DNA of 45,207 nt from Gemmatimonadaceae bacterium (GTDB lineage Bacteria; Gemmatimonadota; Gemmatimonadetes; Gemmatimonadales; Gemmatimonadaceae), in assembly GCA_017991005.1 (NCBI GenBank), contig JAGNMU010000001.1, forward strand, positions 1-45,207. Direction: 5' to 3'. Both the position numbers and the translations under genes were made by a program. Each line of letters begins with the position of its first letter. Position 1 is the stretch's first letter. The notes beneath the pieces were generated by a model that saw nothing but the letters and a program-made list of their open reading frames with translations, did not search any database and was not told where the DNA came from. Shown piece by piece: positions 24,232 through 33,653 of the stretch.

Positions 24232-25749
24232 ATGACCGCTTCATCCATGCCCACGCCAAGTCTGGGTTCGCCGGTGGTCCGATCGACCGCCGGCGATGCA
24301 CCCACGATTGTGCATTTGACATCGGAGTACAGCCCCTTCGCGCGCAGCGGCGGACTCGCCGAGGCGGTGATGGGGCTGGCCAACTACCAGGTGCGCGGTG
24401 GCGCCACGGTCGTGGTCTTTGTCCCGTTGTACCGGTCGGTGCGTGACTTCGCGCCCGATCTGGCGCCGCTGGGTCGTCCGCTGCGCATCGACCTTGGGTT
24501 CCGCAGCGAGGAGGTGCGCTTCTTTCGGGAAGTGCATCCACCCGCCGGCCCCAAAGTTGTGTTCGTGGATATTCCGGAATACTTCAACCGGCACGGACTC
24601 TACGGTGAACAGGGACGCGACTACGCGGACAACGCGCGGCGCTTCGCGCTGTTTTCCCGCGCCGTGTTGGATGCTATTCCGCGTCTGATCGCGGGTCCGG
24701 TGCTGATTCACGCGCACGACTGGCACACGTCGCTCGCGCTGATGTTCATGCGCAGCTATGCCGGATTGCGCGAACGATTTGCTGGTGCGGCTACCGTGCT
24801 CTCGGTCCACAACGCCGGCTATCAGGGGCATTTTCCGCCCTCGATGCTCAACGAGTGCGGCATTCCTCCCGAGGTGTACAACTTCCGGCACCTCGAGTGG
24901 TACGACCAGATCAATTTCCTCAAGGGTGGTCTGACGTTCGCCGATCAGGTGGTCACCGTCAGCCCCAACCACGCCACGGAGCTGCGTACCCCCGGCGGCG
25001 GCTTTGGCTTGCACGAAGTGTTCCAGTGGCTGGGCGATCGGTTCTCCGGTGTGGTGAACGGCATCGACCAAACCGTCTGGGATCCGGAAACCGACGACCA
25101 GATCACGTCGAACTACACGCGCGAAGATCCGGGTACCAACAAGGCCAAATGCAAGGCGGCGCTCCAGCGGTCGTTCGGCTTGCCGCAGCGCCGCCGTACG
25201 CCGTTGTTCGCGATGACCGGTCGCATGGTCACGCAGAAGGGTCTCGATCTGATCCTCAATTCCAATCTCATCTGGAATCTGGATGCGCAATTTGTCTTTC
25301 TGGGCGCCGGAGAAGAGCGGTACGAACGCGCGTTGATGCAGTTGGCCGCGCGACGTCCCCGGCACGTGGGCGTCCAGCTCGACTTCACCGACCGGCTCGA
25401 GCATCGATTAATGGCGGGCGCGGACATGTTTCTGATGCCGTCGCAGTATGAGCCCTGTGGCCTGACGCAGATGCGCGCGCAACGGTACGGCGCGTTGCCC
25501 ATCGGACGTCGCGTAGGCGGCATCGCCGACACGGTCGAAGACGATGTGACGGGATTTCTGTTCGACGACTACTCTGCGGCGTCCATGGACTGGGCAATCT
25601 CCCGTGCACTGGCGCGTTTTGCCGATCGCGAGGCGTGGGAGCCACGGATGCGCACCGCCATGCATCGGGATTTCGGTTGGGCACGCGCTGCCGAGCGATA
25701 TGCCGAGGTGTACCTCCGCGCACGCGCCATCGCCAAACTGCGTGGCTGA
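24232..25749 (+). CDS. glgA: glycogen synthase, GT5
   Basis: This 505-residue ADP-glucose-dependent enzyme extends alpha-1,4-glucan chains. The start ATG at 24232 is preceded by GTGGTGA; upstream in-frame codons overlap glgP. The N-terminal GT-B domain begins IVHLTSEYSPFARSGGLAEAVMG, with RSGGLAE replacing the usual KxGGL motif. DWHTSLALMFMRSY, VHNAGYQG and GGLTFADQVVTVSP follow. The C-terminal domain has TGRMVTQKGLDLIL and the EPCGLTQMRAQRYGALPIGRRVGG stretch with the conserved Glu residues. It lies 28 nt after glgP on the same strand. Confidence 0.95.
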   Translation: MTASSMPTPSLGSPVVRSTAGDAPTIVHLTSEYSPFARSGGLAEAVMGLANYQVRGGATVVVFVPLYRSVRDFAPDLAPLGRPLRIDLGFRSEEVRFFREVHPPAGPKVVFVDIPEYFNRHGLYGEQGRDYADNARRFALFSRAVLDAIPRLIAGPVLIHAHDWHTSLALMFMRSYAGLRERFAGAATVLSVHNAGYQGHFPPSMLNECGIPPEVYNFRHLEWYDQINFLKGGLTFADQVVTVSPNHATELRTPGGGFGLHEVFQWLGDRFSGVVNGIDQTVWDPETDDQITSNYTREDPGTNKAKCKAALQRSFGLPQRRRTPLFAMTGRMVTQKGLDLILNSNLIWNLDAQFVFLGAGEERYERALMQLAARRPRHVGVQLDFTDRLEHRLMAGADMFLMPSQYEPCGLTQMRAQRYGALPIGRRVGGIADTVEDDVTGFLFDDYSAASMDWAISRALARFADREAWEPRMRTAMHRDFGWARAAERYAEVYLRARAIAKLRG

Positions 25750-25789
25750 GCGCGCGCACGCCATCCGATTCACCGTCTGACGGATTCCG

Positions 25790-27625
25790 ATGCATCACGT
25801 TGTCGTTCACGCGCACTGCTACCAGCCGCCGCGCGAAAATCCGTGGCTGGAGATGGTGGAGACGGAGCCGTCCGCGGCGCCCGACCATGACTGGAATGCC
25901 CGCATCGACCGCGAGTGTTACGCACGTCTCGCGCGCGCCGAGGCGCGTATCCGCGATCAGGGCACGTCACCCGGCGATCCGGATGCGCGTGCCGGTCTGG
26001 CGCGGCTCGTCAACCTCTACGCCTGGTGCACGTTTGATGTCGGGGCCACGTTGTGCGAGTGGATGGATACCGAAGCGCCGGACACACTGCGCGCCATGGT
26101 CGAAGGCGACGCAGCAAGCGTGCGCCGATGGGGCCATGGCAACGCCATCGCGGCGCCCTACCACCATGTGATTCTCCCGCTCGCTTCGCCGCGGGATCGC
26201 CGCACCGAAGTGCGCTGGGGCATTCGCGACTTCCAGCGCCGATTCGGTCGGATGCCGGAAGGGCTGTGGTTGCCGGAGTGTGCAGCCGATGACGAAACGC
26301 TGGACTTGCTAGCGGCGGAGGGGATTCGCTTCACCATCCTCGCCCCCTACCAGGTGCGAACGGCCGGTGAAACACACGGGCTGCCGGTGCGTTGGCGCGG
26401 GGCGTCCGGTCGCTCGTTGACGATTGTGCCGTACGACGGCGCGCTGGCTGGGGAGGTGGCGTTCGGCGGTTTGCTGCGGGACGCCGGTGCCCTGGCGCGT
26501 CGTCTCGCGCCGTCGATTGCCGACGGCCAGCCACGCTGCACCACGCTGGCCACCGACGGGGAGACGTTCGGGCATCATCATCGGGGCGGCGATCGCACGC
26601 TCACCGAAGCGATGGCACAGATCGCCCGTCGAACGGACGCACGATTGATCAACGCCGCGGCACTGGTGGCCCAGTATCCGCCCACACTGGATGCCACGCT
26701 GGTGTCACCGTCGTCGTGGAGCTGCGCGCATGGTATCGAGCGGTGGCGTGCCAACTGCGGATGTCGCATCGACCAGCGCAAACCGGCGGCGCAGCAGTGG
26801 AGAGGACCGCTGCGCGCGGCGCTGCGCCAGTTGGCCGAGCACAGCGATACCGTGTTCGCCGAAGAAGGGCGCGCGCTGTTTGAACGCGATGTGTGGGACG
26901 TGCGTGACCGGTACGGCGATGTGGTGGCGTTTGACGGAGAGGAACTCGCCGGGTTTGTCACGAGCGAGCTGCGCGCCGATGTCGATGCAGATGGCACGCA
27001 GCGCGCGCGGGAACTGCTCGAGATGCAGCGCGCCACCCTGCGCCTCTTCACGTCCTGCGCGTGGTTCTTTGACGAGGTGGATCGCATCGAAACGCGGCAG
27101 GTGTTGCGGTATGCCGCGCGCGTGCTGGCGCTGTCGGGAATGGCGGGACGCCTGGAGCCGGAGTTCGTCCATGCGCTCGAGGCGGCGCAAGCGATCGCGC
27201 CCAACGCCCCGTCCGCCAGCGAGGTGTTCGTGCGATCGGCGCTGCCGCATCACGACACGGCCTGGAGTGTCGCGGCCGGTGTGATCGCCATGGCACACGC
27301 CGGCATGTCGATTCCGCGATTCGGCGTGTTCGATCTGTCTGCCACGCCACGTGAGGGCGGCACGCCAGACCAGTGGACGGTGCAACTGACGCATCGGCGC
27401 ACCGGGGTCGTGACTCTGCTGCATGGTGTCGTCGAGGGTCGAGCGGCCAGTACGCGCGTGACGCTGACTCGGCCGGTATCCGGTGCGACATCAGGCGACG
27501 GCGAGCAGCATCAGTTGACGGTTGCCGATATGCCCGAGCGGCTCGCCGAGCGAGCGCTCGAACCGCATCTGCTCGATGATCTCGCGCTCGTTGATGACGC
27601 CAACGTGCAGGGTGAGCGGGGTTGA
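25790..27625 (+). CDS. GH57 family glucan-active enzyme with DUF3536
   Basis: This 611-residue protein is built as a GH57 catalytic domain (about residues 1-300) plus a DUF3536 C-terminal domain. Motif 1 is HAHCYQPPRENPW at residues 7-19. The expected nucleophile Glu163 lies in GLWLPECA and the HHHRGGDRTLTEAM region follows. WSCAHGIERWRANCGC marks the start of the DUF3536-type part, which continues with TSCAWFFDEVDRIETRQVLRYAARV. GH57 members act as amylases, 4-alpha-glucanotransferases or branching enzymes. Position 40 nt after glgA supports a role in glycogen or maltodextrin remodelling. Which reaction it performs is not clear. Confidence 0.85.
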   Translation: MHHVVVHAHCYQPPRENPWLEMVETEPSAAPDHDWNARIDRECYARLARAEARIRDQGTSPGDPDARAGLARLVNLYAWCTFDVGATLCEWMDTEAPDTLRAMVEGDAASVRRWGHGNAIAAPYHHVILPLASPRDRRTEVRWGIRDFQRRFGRMPEGLWLPECAADDETLDLLAAEGIRFTILAPYQVRTAGETHGLPVRWRGASGRSLTIVPYDGALAGEVAFGGLLRDAGALARRLAPSIADGQPRCTTLATDGETFGHHHRGGDRTLTEAMAQIARRTDARLINAAALVAQYPPTLDATLVSPSSWSCAHGIERWRANCGCRIDQRKPAAQQWRGPLRAALRQLAEHSDTVFAEEGRALFERDVWDVRDRYGDVVAFDGEELAGFVTSELRADVDADGTQRARELLEMQRATLRLFTSCAWFFDEVDRIETRQVLRYAARVLALSGMAGRLEPEFVHALEAAQAIAPNAPSASEVFVRSALPHHDTAWSVAAGVIAMAHAGMSIPRFGVFDLSATPREGGTPDQWTVQLTHRRTGVVTLLHGVVEGRAASTRVTLTRPVSGATSGDGEQHQLTVADMPERLAERALEPHLLDDLALVDDANVQGERG

Positions 27626-27631
27626 TCGCGG

Positions 27632-30157
27632 CTACTTGGTCCAGACCGAGATGAGTCCGCAGTAGCGTTCCTCGCCCTCGCCGCCGAATTCCAGCGGCTG
27701 GCGTGCGCTGCCCGCGAACACCTCGATGCCGAAGATCTCGCTCGGCGGCGGCATCATGGCCAGGTTGGGGCGGCCCGGGAGGATGATGCCATCAATCGAC
27801 AGGCGAAGCCAACACAGAATCGTCGACATGCGACTCGACTTCGCATAGATGTAGCCGGCGCTGTCCAGCACCTGAAGCGACGGCACCCGCGTGAGCAGCT
27901 GCCATGTGCTGGCGGGATTGCGTCGCACAATCTCGTCCTGGCCGATACTGGCGGTGGCATCGCCACGTTCTCGCCGCCGCTCAAAGTCCATGTGTTTCGG
28001 CTTGACCGTGCGGTCACCCATCACCCGCACCGTTGCCAGTGTTGGCGTGATCGATCGCTGCAGGACAATCGGAATGGTATTCTCGCCCTGATCGACCTCG
28101 ACCTGCATGTACCCGGACGCAAATCCCACCTTGCGCGCTTCCACGGTCACATTGCCCGGGGCCACACGCGTCACCGGAATGCGCCCCGCAGAATCGGTGC
28201 GCATGCGCACCGGCGCTTCCCCCGGCACCGTCAGAATGATTTGAGCATCGCGAATCGGACGCGCGGCGCTGTCGGCCACGGAAATGACCACGAGCGCGTC
28301 ACGCGGATCAGCACCAACGGCACGCAGCGCCACGGGCCGCACCACGATGCGTGTGGCGGCAAAGCGTGCACCAGGCACTGCACGCAGTGTGCTTCGCCCG
28401 TCGCCAGAACCTGATGTGACACGCACCGTCAACCCGACATCACGTGGCACGTTGCACACCTGCCACGCGCCCAGACTGTCGCTGGTCGTCGACACCGATT
28501 GGTCGGCCCACATCAACCGATCGCGGACAATGCTGATCTGCTGCTGCCACCCCAGCCTCACGGCCGCATCACTGACCGGGAGTCCCAGACTGTCGACCAC
28601 GACGCCGCGCAGATGGACACTCGTGTCGTCGAGGTCGCTGTCACTGCACAACGTGCGCTGCAACATCATGGCCGGCGCGAGCGCAACCGACTGCACGGTG
28701 GTGTTCGAAACGGCGATGTTCACGTCAACCGGCTCGGCAGGAATACCGAGCGAGTCCATCAGTGGTGTTTGCACGCGCAGCCGATAGGGTCCGGGAAGCA
28801 CGGGACTGATGCGCGCCACGCCCGCCCGGTCAGTCAATGCCTCGTAGTCGGTGCCATCGAGCGTCACACGCGCGTTGTGCGTGGAAATGACGGAGTCCGC
28901 ACTCGTCGTACGCACTTCCAGCGACGCGCCGCTGCCGCGAAAGAGTGCACTGTCGCCTCGCTGCACGCGGGAGACATCGCCGCCGACCAGGCGCACCGCC
29001 GTGACGGTGGTCGGTGAGGCCGTGACCGACACGCCGCGGCGCCGTATCGTGGCGGGTGCGGTAACCACCAGTTGCGGCATGCGAATAAACCAGCGATTGA
29101 TGAGCCACGAGCCGGTGGCGAGTCGCAGGAACTCCACGCGACCGCCCGGCGCGACCTTTTCCGTGACGGCGGGCAGATTGGTGTAGCGATATTCCAGCGA
29201 TCGCAATTCACTGCTCGCGCGATCAATCCAGAACGTTCCCTCGATATCGCTGATCCGCCGACGCTCAGTCACCGGTCGAAAACCGACGCCAATCTGCCCC
29301 GCATGTTCGGCGCCAGGGGGTTCGACACGAAAGCAGTGCATGGCCGCGAACGAATCGGACAGCAGCACATCGGCGTCGGGGGCGTGGAAAACGGTGCCGT
29401 CCTCGGCGTCCACCACATAGCCCTGCTCTGCCAACTGGTTCGCAGGCGCGCTGCGAAAGGCATGGGTCGTGACCGTCTTGGTGGACCGAACGCGTTGCTG
29501 GCGTACGAACCGTGCGGTCGCATCGAGCGTGCGTTCGTATTCGATCCACTCCGCCACCAGCGGTGCGGCATCGTCGGTCATGCCCGACGCCAGCAGCGCC
29601 TTTCGCGCCTCCTCCCACACGCGCGCCACGAGTTCACCGTCCCCGCCGCGCCCTCGACAGACATCGGACCCGCGCACACTCACGGCCGGCAAACTCACCG
29701 GAATCGCGGTCAGCACGATACGCAATGTCGTGGTCGTGCCATCGCCGTTCACGGCGAACGGCGGAATGACGGTCGGCTGATACCCCACACGGAGCGCGCG
29801 CCCCCGATACATCCCTTCAGACGCGAGGCGGATCGTGAAGGCACCTCGTTCGTCCGTCAGCGCCTTCGCGGACGGGCGCGCAGGCGAGGCACTCGCGTCG
29901 GCCGTGGCCGCTGTGCTGCTCGTTGCCGATTCAATCAGGACGATGACGCCGGCGGCAGGCGTGACCCCATCGGGTTGCGTCACCACGCCGCGAACGGTTT
30001 GCGCAGTGAGCGTCGAAATCGGCAGCGCAGCCAACACACCACCGAATACCAGCACCATCAACGCGACGCCCCACGACGTGAAACGTGAAGCACCACGCCG
30101 AGGAGAGGCGACTGGGGCTGAACCGCCGTGGGAATTGCGCACCACCGACGATCCCAC
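27632..30157 (-). CDS. secreted carboxypeptidase-regulatory-like protein with TonB-plug-like C-terminus
   Basis: This 841-residue protein starts at a GTG at 30157, followed by a basic stretch and a signal or anchor helix (WGVALMVLVFGGVLAALPIS). Several Ig-like carboxypeptidase-regulatory repeats occur: RGVVTQPDGVTPAAGVIVLI near 55-75, a middle copy at RGVVVDSLGLPVSDAAVRLG, and later DAQIILTVPGEAPVRMRTDSAGR. The last 110 residues resemble a TonB-receptor plug (VRRNPASTWQLLTRVPSLQVL, PPSEIFGIEVFAGSA, and the final LISVWTK) but no beta-barrel follows. This architecture recurs in Gemmatimonadota. It lies 62 nt downstream of the TonB-dependent receptor on the same strand. Its role, possibly as a surface or periplasmic helper in uptake, is inferred. 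Confidence 0.75.
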   Translation of the reverse strand: MGSSVVRNSHGGSAPVASPRRGASRFTSWGVALMVLVFGGVLAALPISTLTAQTVRGVVTQPDGVTPAAGVIVLIESATSSTAATADASASPARPSAKALTDERGAFTIRLASEGMYRGRALRVGYQPTVIPPFAVNGDGTTTTLRIVLTAIPVSLPAVSVRGSDVCRGRGGDGELVARVWEEARKALLASGMTDDAAPLVAEWIEYERTLDATARFVRQQRVRSTKTVTTHAFRSAPANQLAEQGYVVDAEDGTVFHAPDADVLLSDSFAAMHCFRVEPPGAEHAGQIGVGFRPVTERRRISDIEGTFWIDRASSELRSLEYRYTNLPAVTEKVAPGGRVEFLRLATGSWLINRWFIRMPQLVVTAPATIRRRGVSVTASPTTVTAVRLVGGDVSRVQRGDSALFRGSGASLEVRTTSADSVISTHNARVTLDGTDYEALTDRAGVARISPVLPGPYRLRVQTPLMDSLGIPAEPVDVNIAVSNTTVQSVALAPAMMLQRTLCSDSDLDDTSVHLRGVVVDSLGLPVSDAAVRLGWQQQISIVRDRLMWADQSVSTTSDSLGAWQVCNVPRDVGLTVRVTSGSGDGRSTLRAVPGARFAATRIVVRPVALRAVGADPRDALVVISVADSAARPIRDAQIILTVPGEAPVRMRTDSAGRIPVTRVAPGNVTVEARKVGFASGYMQVEVDQGENTIPIVLQRSITPTLATVRVMGDRTVKPKHMDFERRRERGDATASIGQDEIVRRNPASTWQLLTRVPSLQVLDSAGYIYAKSSRMSTILCWLRLSIDGIILPGRPNLAMMPPPSEIFGIEVFAGSARQPLEFGGEGEERYCGLISVWTK

Positions 30158-30219
30158 GACGCTCGCGCGCCGTCAAGGCTGGAGCCCTAACGGCTGGAGC
30201 CGATAGGGCGAACGTGTCC

Positions 30220-32400
30220 TTACTTGTTGCCCGGTGCGCTGTCGACCCAGTGCAGGCGGAGTCCGGCGTAGAACTGCCGCGCAAAGGCCGGCGTCCACAG
30301 CGACGGCTGCTGATTGAGCGCGTTGTTCACGCCGGTCGACAGCTCGGCGTGCGCGGTCACCATCAATCGCAGCTGGGCATCCAGACTCAACAATGCGCCC
30401 TGACGGCCAATGATTCCCGACTCCGTCGAGAACGGGCCCGTGATGGGTGCGCCGCTGGGAATGCCGATGAGCGGCGCGTTGCCGGTATATCGCACCGACA
30501 GGTCGGTCGACAACCCGCGCTGCAGCGGCCATTCCCTTGAAGCCGTTGCGCGTGCGGTGTGTGTTGCGCGCCGGGAGAGCGGCAGTCCGGTGCGGAGGTC
30601 GCGCGCATGGAGATAGTCGTATCCGACAGTCAGGTCGGCACCACCGGCGCGTACACGCGACGACAATTCGACACCCTGCGTCCGTGCCTGCGCAACATTC
30701 ACGTTGGCGTAGACCTGATACCCAGCGGCGTTGTTGCCCTGAAAGCGCCAGTCGATCAGACCGTCCACATCGTTGCGATACACCTCGGCGTCGAACGAGA
30801 GCGAGGGGCGTGGCGCCCATGCACCGCCGACACTGCTGCTCCAGGACGTTTCCGGACGCAAGTCGGGATTGCCAACCAACGTGTAGCCACCGGCAGGATT
30901 GAAGAACGTGTAGCGGATTTCCTTGAAGCCGGGCGCGCGAAAGCCGCGAGCCACGTTTCCACGCAGACGTACCGCATCACGCACTTGCCACGCCAGTCCG
31001 ATCGACGGATTGGTGGAACTGCCCCACAGCGAACTCGCCGAGTGGCGCGCGCCGGCAGTTACCAGCACAGCGCCTACGGTCCACTGATCACGCGCAAACA
31101 CTTCCGTCACGCGGTCGCGGGCGCGATCACCGTCCACTTTTGTGGGGGCCACCAGTGATCGATCGGAATGCTGCACGCCCAGGTCGATCGCGTGCGCGGC
31201 AATCGTGCGCGTGTAGGCCACGAGATACCGTCCCTGTCGCTCCTCCTGCCGCACGGAATCGGCCGACCCACGAATGGGCAGCAGGCCGCGCGACTGGCGA
31301 TACTCGTACCCGAACCGTTGTTCGAATGCCCGCAGGCGCACGCGCCCGCCAGCAGCGGAACCTGCCAACTCGACAAACCCCTGACCGCCGCGGCTATCGA
31401 TGAAGCCGTTGAACTGTGCATCGAGCGGAAAACGCTGCCGTTCCTGCGACCCTTGGGCATCGAGACGCACCGTCCAGCGATCTCCCAGCGCGTAGCGCAC
31501 ATCGGCGCGCACATCGTAGATGCGATTGAACGTCGAACCCATGGCGGCATACCCGGTGACACGATCGGACTGCCGCCAACCACCGGAAACACGATAGCCC
31601 ATGCGACCCAGTTGCTGGCTTGCACCTAGCGTGGCTTCCTGTCGTCCGAGTCCGCCGCTGCGCACCAATCCGTCGAGCGTCAGACGCGCGGCGGGCGGTG
31701 CCTGCACCAGGTTGATCACACCGCCCAATGCATCACTGCCAAACTCGACACTGGACGGACCCTTGGTCACTTCGATGCGTTCGGTGGCCAGTGTAGACAG
31801 TCGACCGATATCACGGCTTTCCACAAGCGACCCGGCAACCGGCTCACCATCGACCAGTACCAGCACGCGCGCATCATCGAAGCCACGAATGGAGATCGAC
31901 GTCTTGGACGGCGGCGACGGCAGTTCCTGCAGGCCCGGAAGCTGACGGAGCAGCTGGCTCGCGGACACCGCGGCAACACGCGCCAGATCGCGCTGCGTCA
32001 GCACAGTCACACTGCGTGGCGATTCGCTCGCGCGAATGACGCGCTGTCCCGCCGTGGTGGTGAAGACCGGCAACAGGGTGGCGACGGCATCCATCTCGAC
32101 ATGCAAGGACTCGGCGCGAACGGCAAGACGCCGTACCTGAAACCCCAACGCGCGCACCAGCAGTGAATCGCCGGGCTGCGCGACAATTTCGAATCGCCCC
32201 GTTTCATCCGATCGTGTACGGGCCATTGTGCGAAGCACCGTGACTTCGGCCGACACGATACCCGCGCGATCGGCACGGCCCAGCACCATGCCACGCACGG
32301 TACGAGACGACCCCCCTGACGTTTGCGCGTGCACGGTGCTCGTCGCGGCGCACATCGCACCGAGACACACCAACGTCAGGACTCGTCGGACGTTGGTCAA
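30220..32400 (-). CDS. TonB-dependent outer-membrane receptor, probably for haem or iron
   Basis: This 726-residue protein starts at a TTG (32400), overlapping the HmuY-like gene's stop (TTGA). The TTG is the only start that keeps an intact signal peptide (TNVRRVLTLVCLGAMCAATS, ending VHAQ). A short carboxypeptidase-like domain (RGMVLGRADRAGIVSAEV) precedes the plug, with VTVLTQRDLARV, LRQLPGLQELPSPPS, SIRGFDDARVLVLVDGEPV and ERIEVTKGPSSVEFGSDALGGVINLV. The rest is a 22-strand barrel pattern ending with FYAGLRLHWV. It imports a ligand across the outer membrane using TonB energy. The adjacent HmuY-like lipoprotein points to haem. Confidence 0.92.
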   Translation of the reverse strand: MTNVRRVLTLVCLGAMCAATSTVHAQTSGGSSRTVRGMVLGRADRAGIVSAEVTVLRTMARTRSDETGRFEIVAQPGDSLLVRALGFQVRRLAVRAESLHVEMDAVATLLPVFTTTAGQRVIRASESPRSVTVLTQRDLARVAAVSASQLLRQLPGLQELPSPPSKTSISIRGFDDARVLVLVDGEPVAGSLVESRDIGRLSTLATERIEVTKGPSSVEFGSDALGGVINLVQAPPAARLTLDGLVRSGGLGRQEATLGASQQLGRMGYRVSGGWRQSDRVTGYAAMGSTFNRIYDVRADVRYALGDRWTVRLDAQGSQERQRFPLDAQFNGFIDSRGGQGFVELAGSAAGGRVRLRAFEQRFGYEYRQSRGLLPIRGSADSVRQEERQGRYLVAYTRTIAAHAIDLGVQHSDRSLVAPTKVDGDRARDRVTEVFARDQWTVGAVLVTAGARHSASSLWGSSTNPSIGLAWQVRDAVRLRGNVARGFRAPGFKEIRYTFFNPAGGYTLVGNPDLRPETSWSSSVGGAWAPRPSLSFDAEVYRNDVDGLIDWRFQGNNAAGYQVYANVNVAQARTQGVELSSRVRAGGADLTVGYDYLHARDLRTGLPLSRRATHTARATASREWPLQRGLSTDLSVRYTGNAPLIGIPSGAPITGPFSTESGIIGRQGALLSLDAQLRLMVTAHAELSTGVNNALNQQPSLWTPAFARQFYAGLRLHWVDSAPGNK

Positions 32401-33500
32401 CGGATCCGCGCGTAACGGATCGTGGGATAGCCGGCCACACCCGTGTTGCTGTAGTAGTCCACCACCTGCACCTTGTATACGCGCGTTCCCGACTTCACCA
32501 GATACGTGTTGAATGCCGGGTGCAACCGATCATTGCCCGTCAGGTTGTACCGAAACGGTGCGCTCTTGTCGACCACCGAATTGGGAATCGGCCCCACGAG
32601 CTGCGCCAGGTACGATGCGTACAGCGGGGCATCGCTTGCCGTCGTGGCGTTCGCAAACGTGGGTGATGCCGGACCGGGATAAGTCCCGGCGCCGCACGCC
32701 GTGTTCAGCGAAATGGCCAACTGGTTTGCAGCGGGATTGAATTGGATGTCCCAGTTGCATCCCGTGGGCGCGGTGACCAACGCGTTGCCGGTCACACTGA
32801 TCGCCACCGTGGCACCGGCCGGGTTGATCGTGAGCGTCTGCACGGGTCCGAGAGTGCTGCCCGTTTGCACGCGCGATTCAAGCGTCAGTGACAACACCTG
32901 GAACTGCGGTGAAAACGAGATCGCGGTGGCGCGGAGCAGCGCATACCCGCCGTTGGCCAGCTTCACCTTCCAGTAGGACGCGGCGTTCGCCGTGGGAATG
33001 CCGCTCAGATTGAGATAACCCTGTTTGTTCTCGGTCAGTCGATCGGTCTGGAACAGATTGTCCGCCGGAATCTGTGCATCGCGGATCTGATCAAACGCGG
33101 TCAGCGTTCCGGCGGTGCTGAACGCGAGGACCTCGGCGTCACTGGCCGTCTTGCTGTTGTCGAGCGCGAATCCCAGCACGTTCTTGCTGGTTGCCCCCGC
33201 GATGGCGGGACTGTTCAGACGCAGCTCGTAGCGACGGAACGCCAAGTCCCAATCCGCCGTGGACGACACCAGACCGCCCGTGGCAAAACTGAAACGCACC
33301 AGCGTGTCATTGCTGCTGGCGTTGAGTGGGCCGTACGTGACGATCTGATTGATCGCCGGCTCGGGCGTCTGCCCGTTCGGACCGGTGGGATCGGACTCGG
33401 ATTCGGAGCAGGCGGAGACACCAAACACGAGCGCCGGCACAACCACGGAAGCGAAGACGCTGCGACGTGCGCGCGTCGGAATAGAGCGAAGTGTAGACAT
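32397..33500 (-). CDS. HmuY-like haem-binding lipoprotein
   Basis: This 367-residue lipoprotein has a signal with lipobox VSAC (Cys31). The mature part begins with a Ser/Asp/Pro-rich linker. HmuY family marks are the ADWDLAFRRYELRLNS strand motif (about residues 82-97) and the C-terminal YKVQVVDYYSNTGVAG, which match the HmuY/SusE-type beta fold. The protein would sit on the outer membrane, take up haem and pass it to the receptor encoded next, whose TTG overlaps its stop. Haem-ligating residues cannot be confirmed from sequence. Alternative ligands such as other porphyrins are possible. Confidence 0.75.
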   Translation of the reverse strand: MSTLRSIPTRARRSVFASVVVPALVFGVSACSESESDPTGPNGQTPEPAINQIVTYGPLNASSNDTLVRFSFATGGLVSSTADWDLAFRRYELRLNSPAIAGATSKNVLGFALDNSKTASDAEVLAFSTAGTLTAFDQIRDAQIPADNLFQTDRLTENKQGYLNLSGIPTANAASYWKVKLANGGYALLRATAISFSPQFQVLSLTLESRVQTGSTLGPVQTLTINPAGATVAISVTGNALVTAPTGCNWDIQFNPAANQLAISLNTACGAGTYPGPASPTFANATTASDAPLYASYLAQLVGPIPNSVVDKSAPFRYNLTGNDRLHPAFNTYLVKSGTRVYKVQVVDYYSNTGVAGYPTIRYARIR

Positions 33501-33518
33501 ACGCGGAGGCTAGCGACC

Positions 33519-33547
33519 GACAACGGACCTCGCGATCCGTAGTTGTC
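33519..33547. promoter_or_regulatory. imperfect dyad upstream of the HmuY-like gene
   Basis: GACAAC at 33519-33524 and GTTGTC at 33542-33547 are complementary, with an inner CGGA/TCCG pair. The dyad sits 19-47 nt upstream of the HmuY-like start, a suitable place for an operator. It does not resemble an AT-rich Fur box. Confidence 0.25.
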
Positions 33548-33616
33548 CGAGGAGCCGATGGGGAGAAACCCCTACCGCGTTGTACGGGTACCCGACAATG
33601 ACATGCTGAAGTCGCC

Positions 33617-33647
33617 GTGCGTCTGCGGTGTGTCACCGCAGACGCAC
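33617..33647. terminator. perfect 14-bp hairpin after the amidoligase operon
   Basis: Arms 33617-33630 and 33634-33647 match perfectly around a TGT loop. It lies 7 nt past the stop of the carboxylate-amine ligase gene (-). No U-tract follows. It probably separates this operon from the haem-uptake operon downstream. Confidence 0.65.
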
Positions 33648-33653
33648 CACGAT

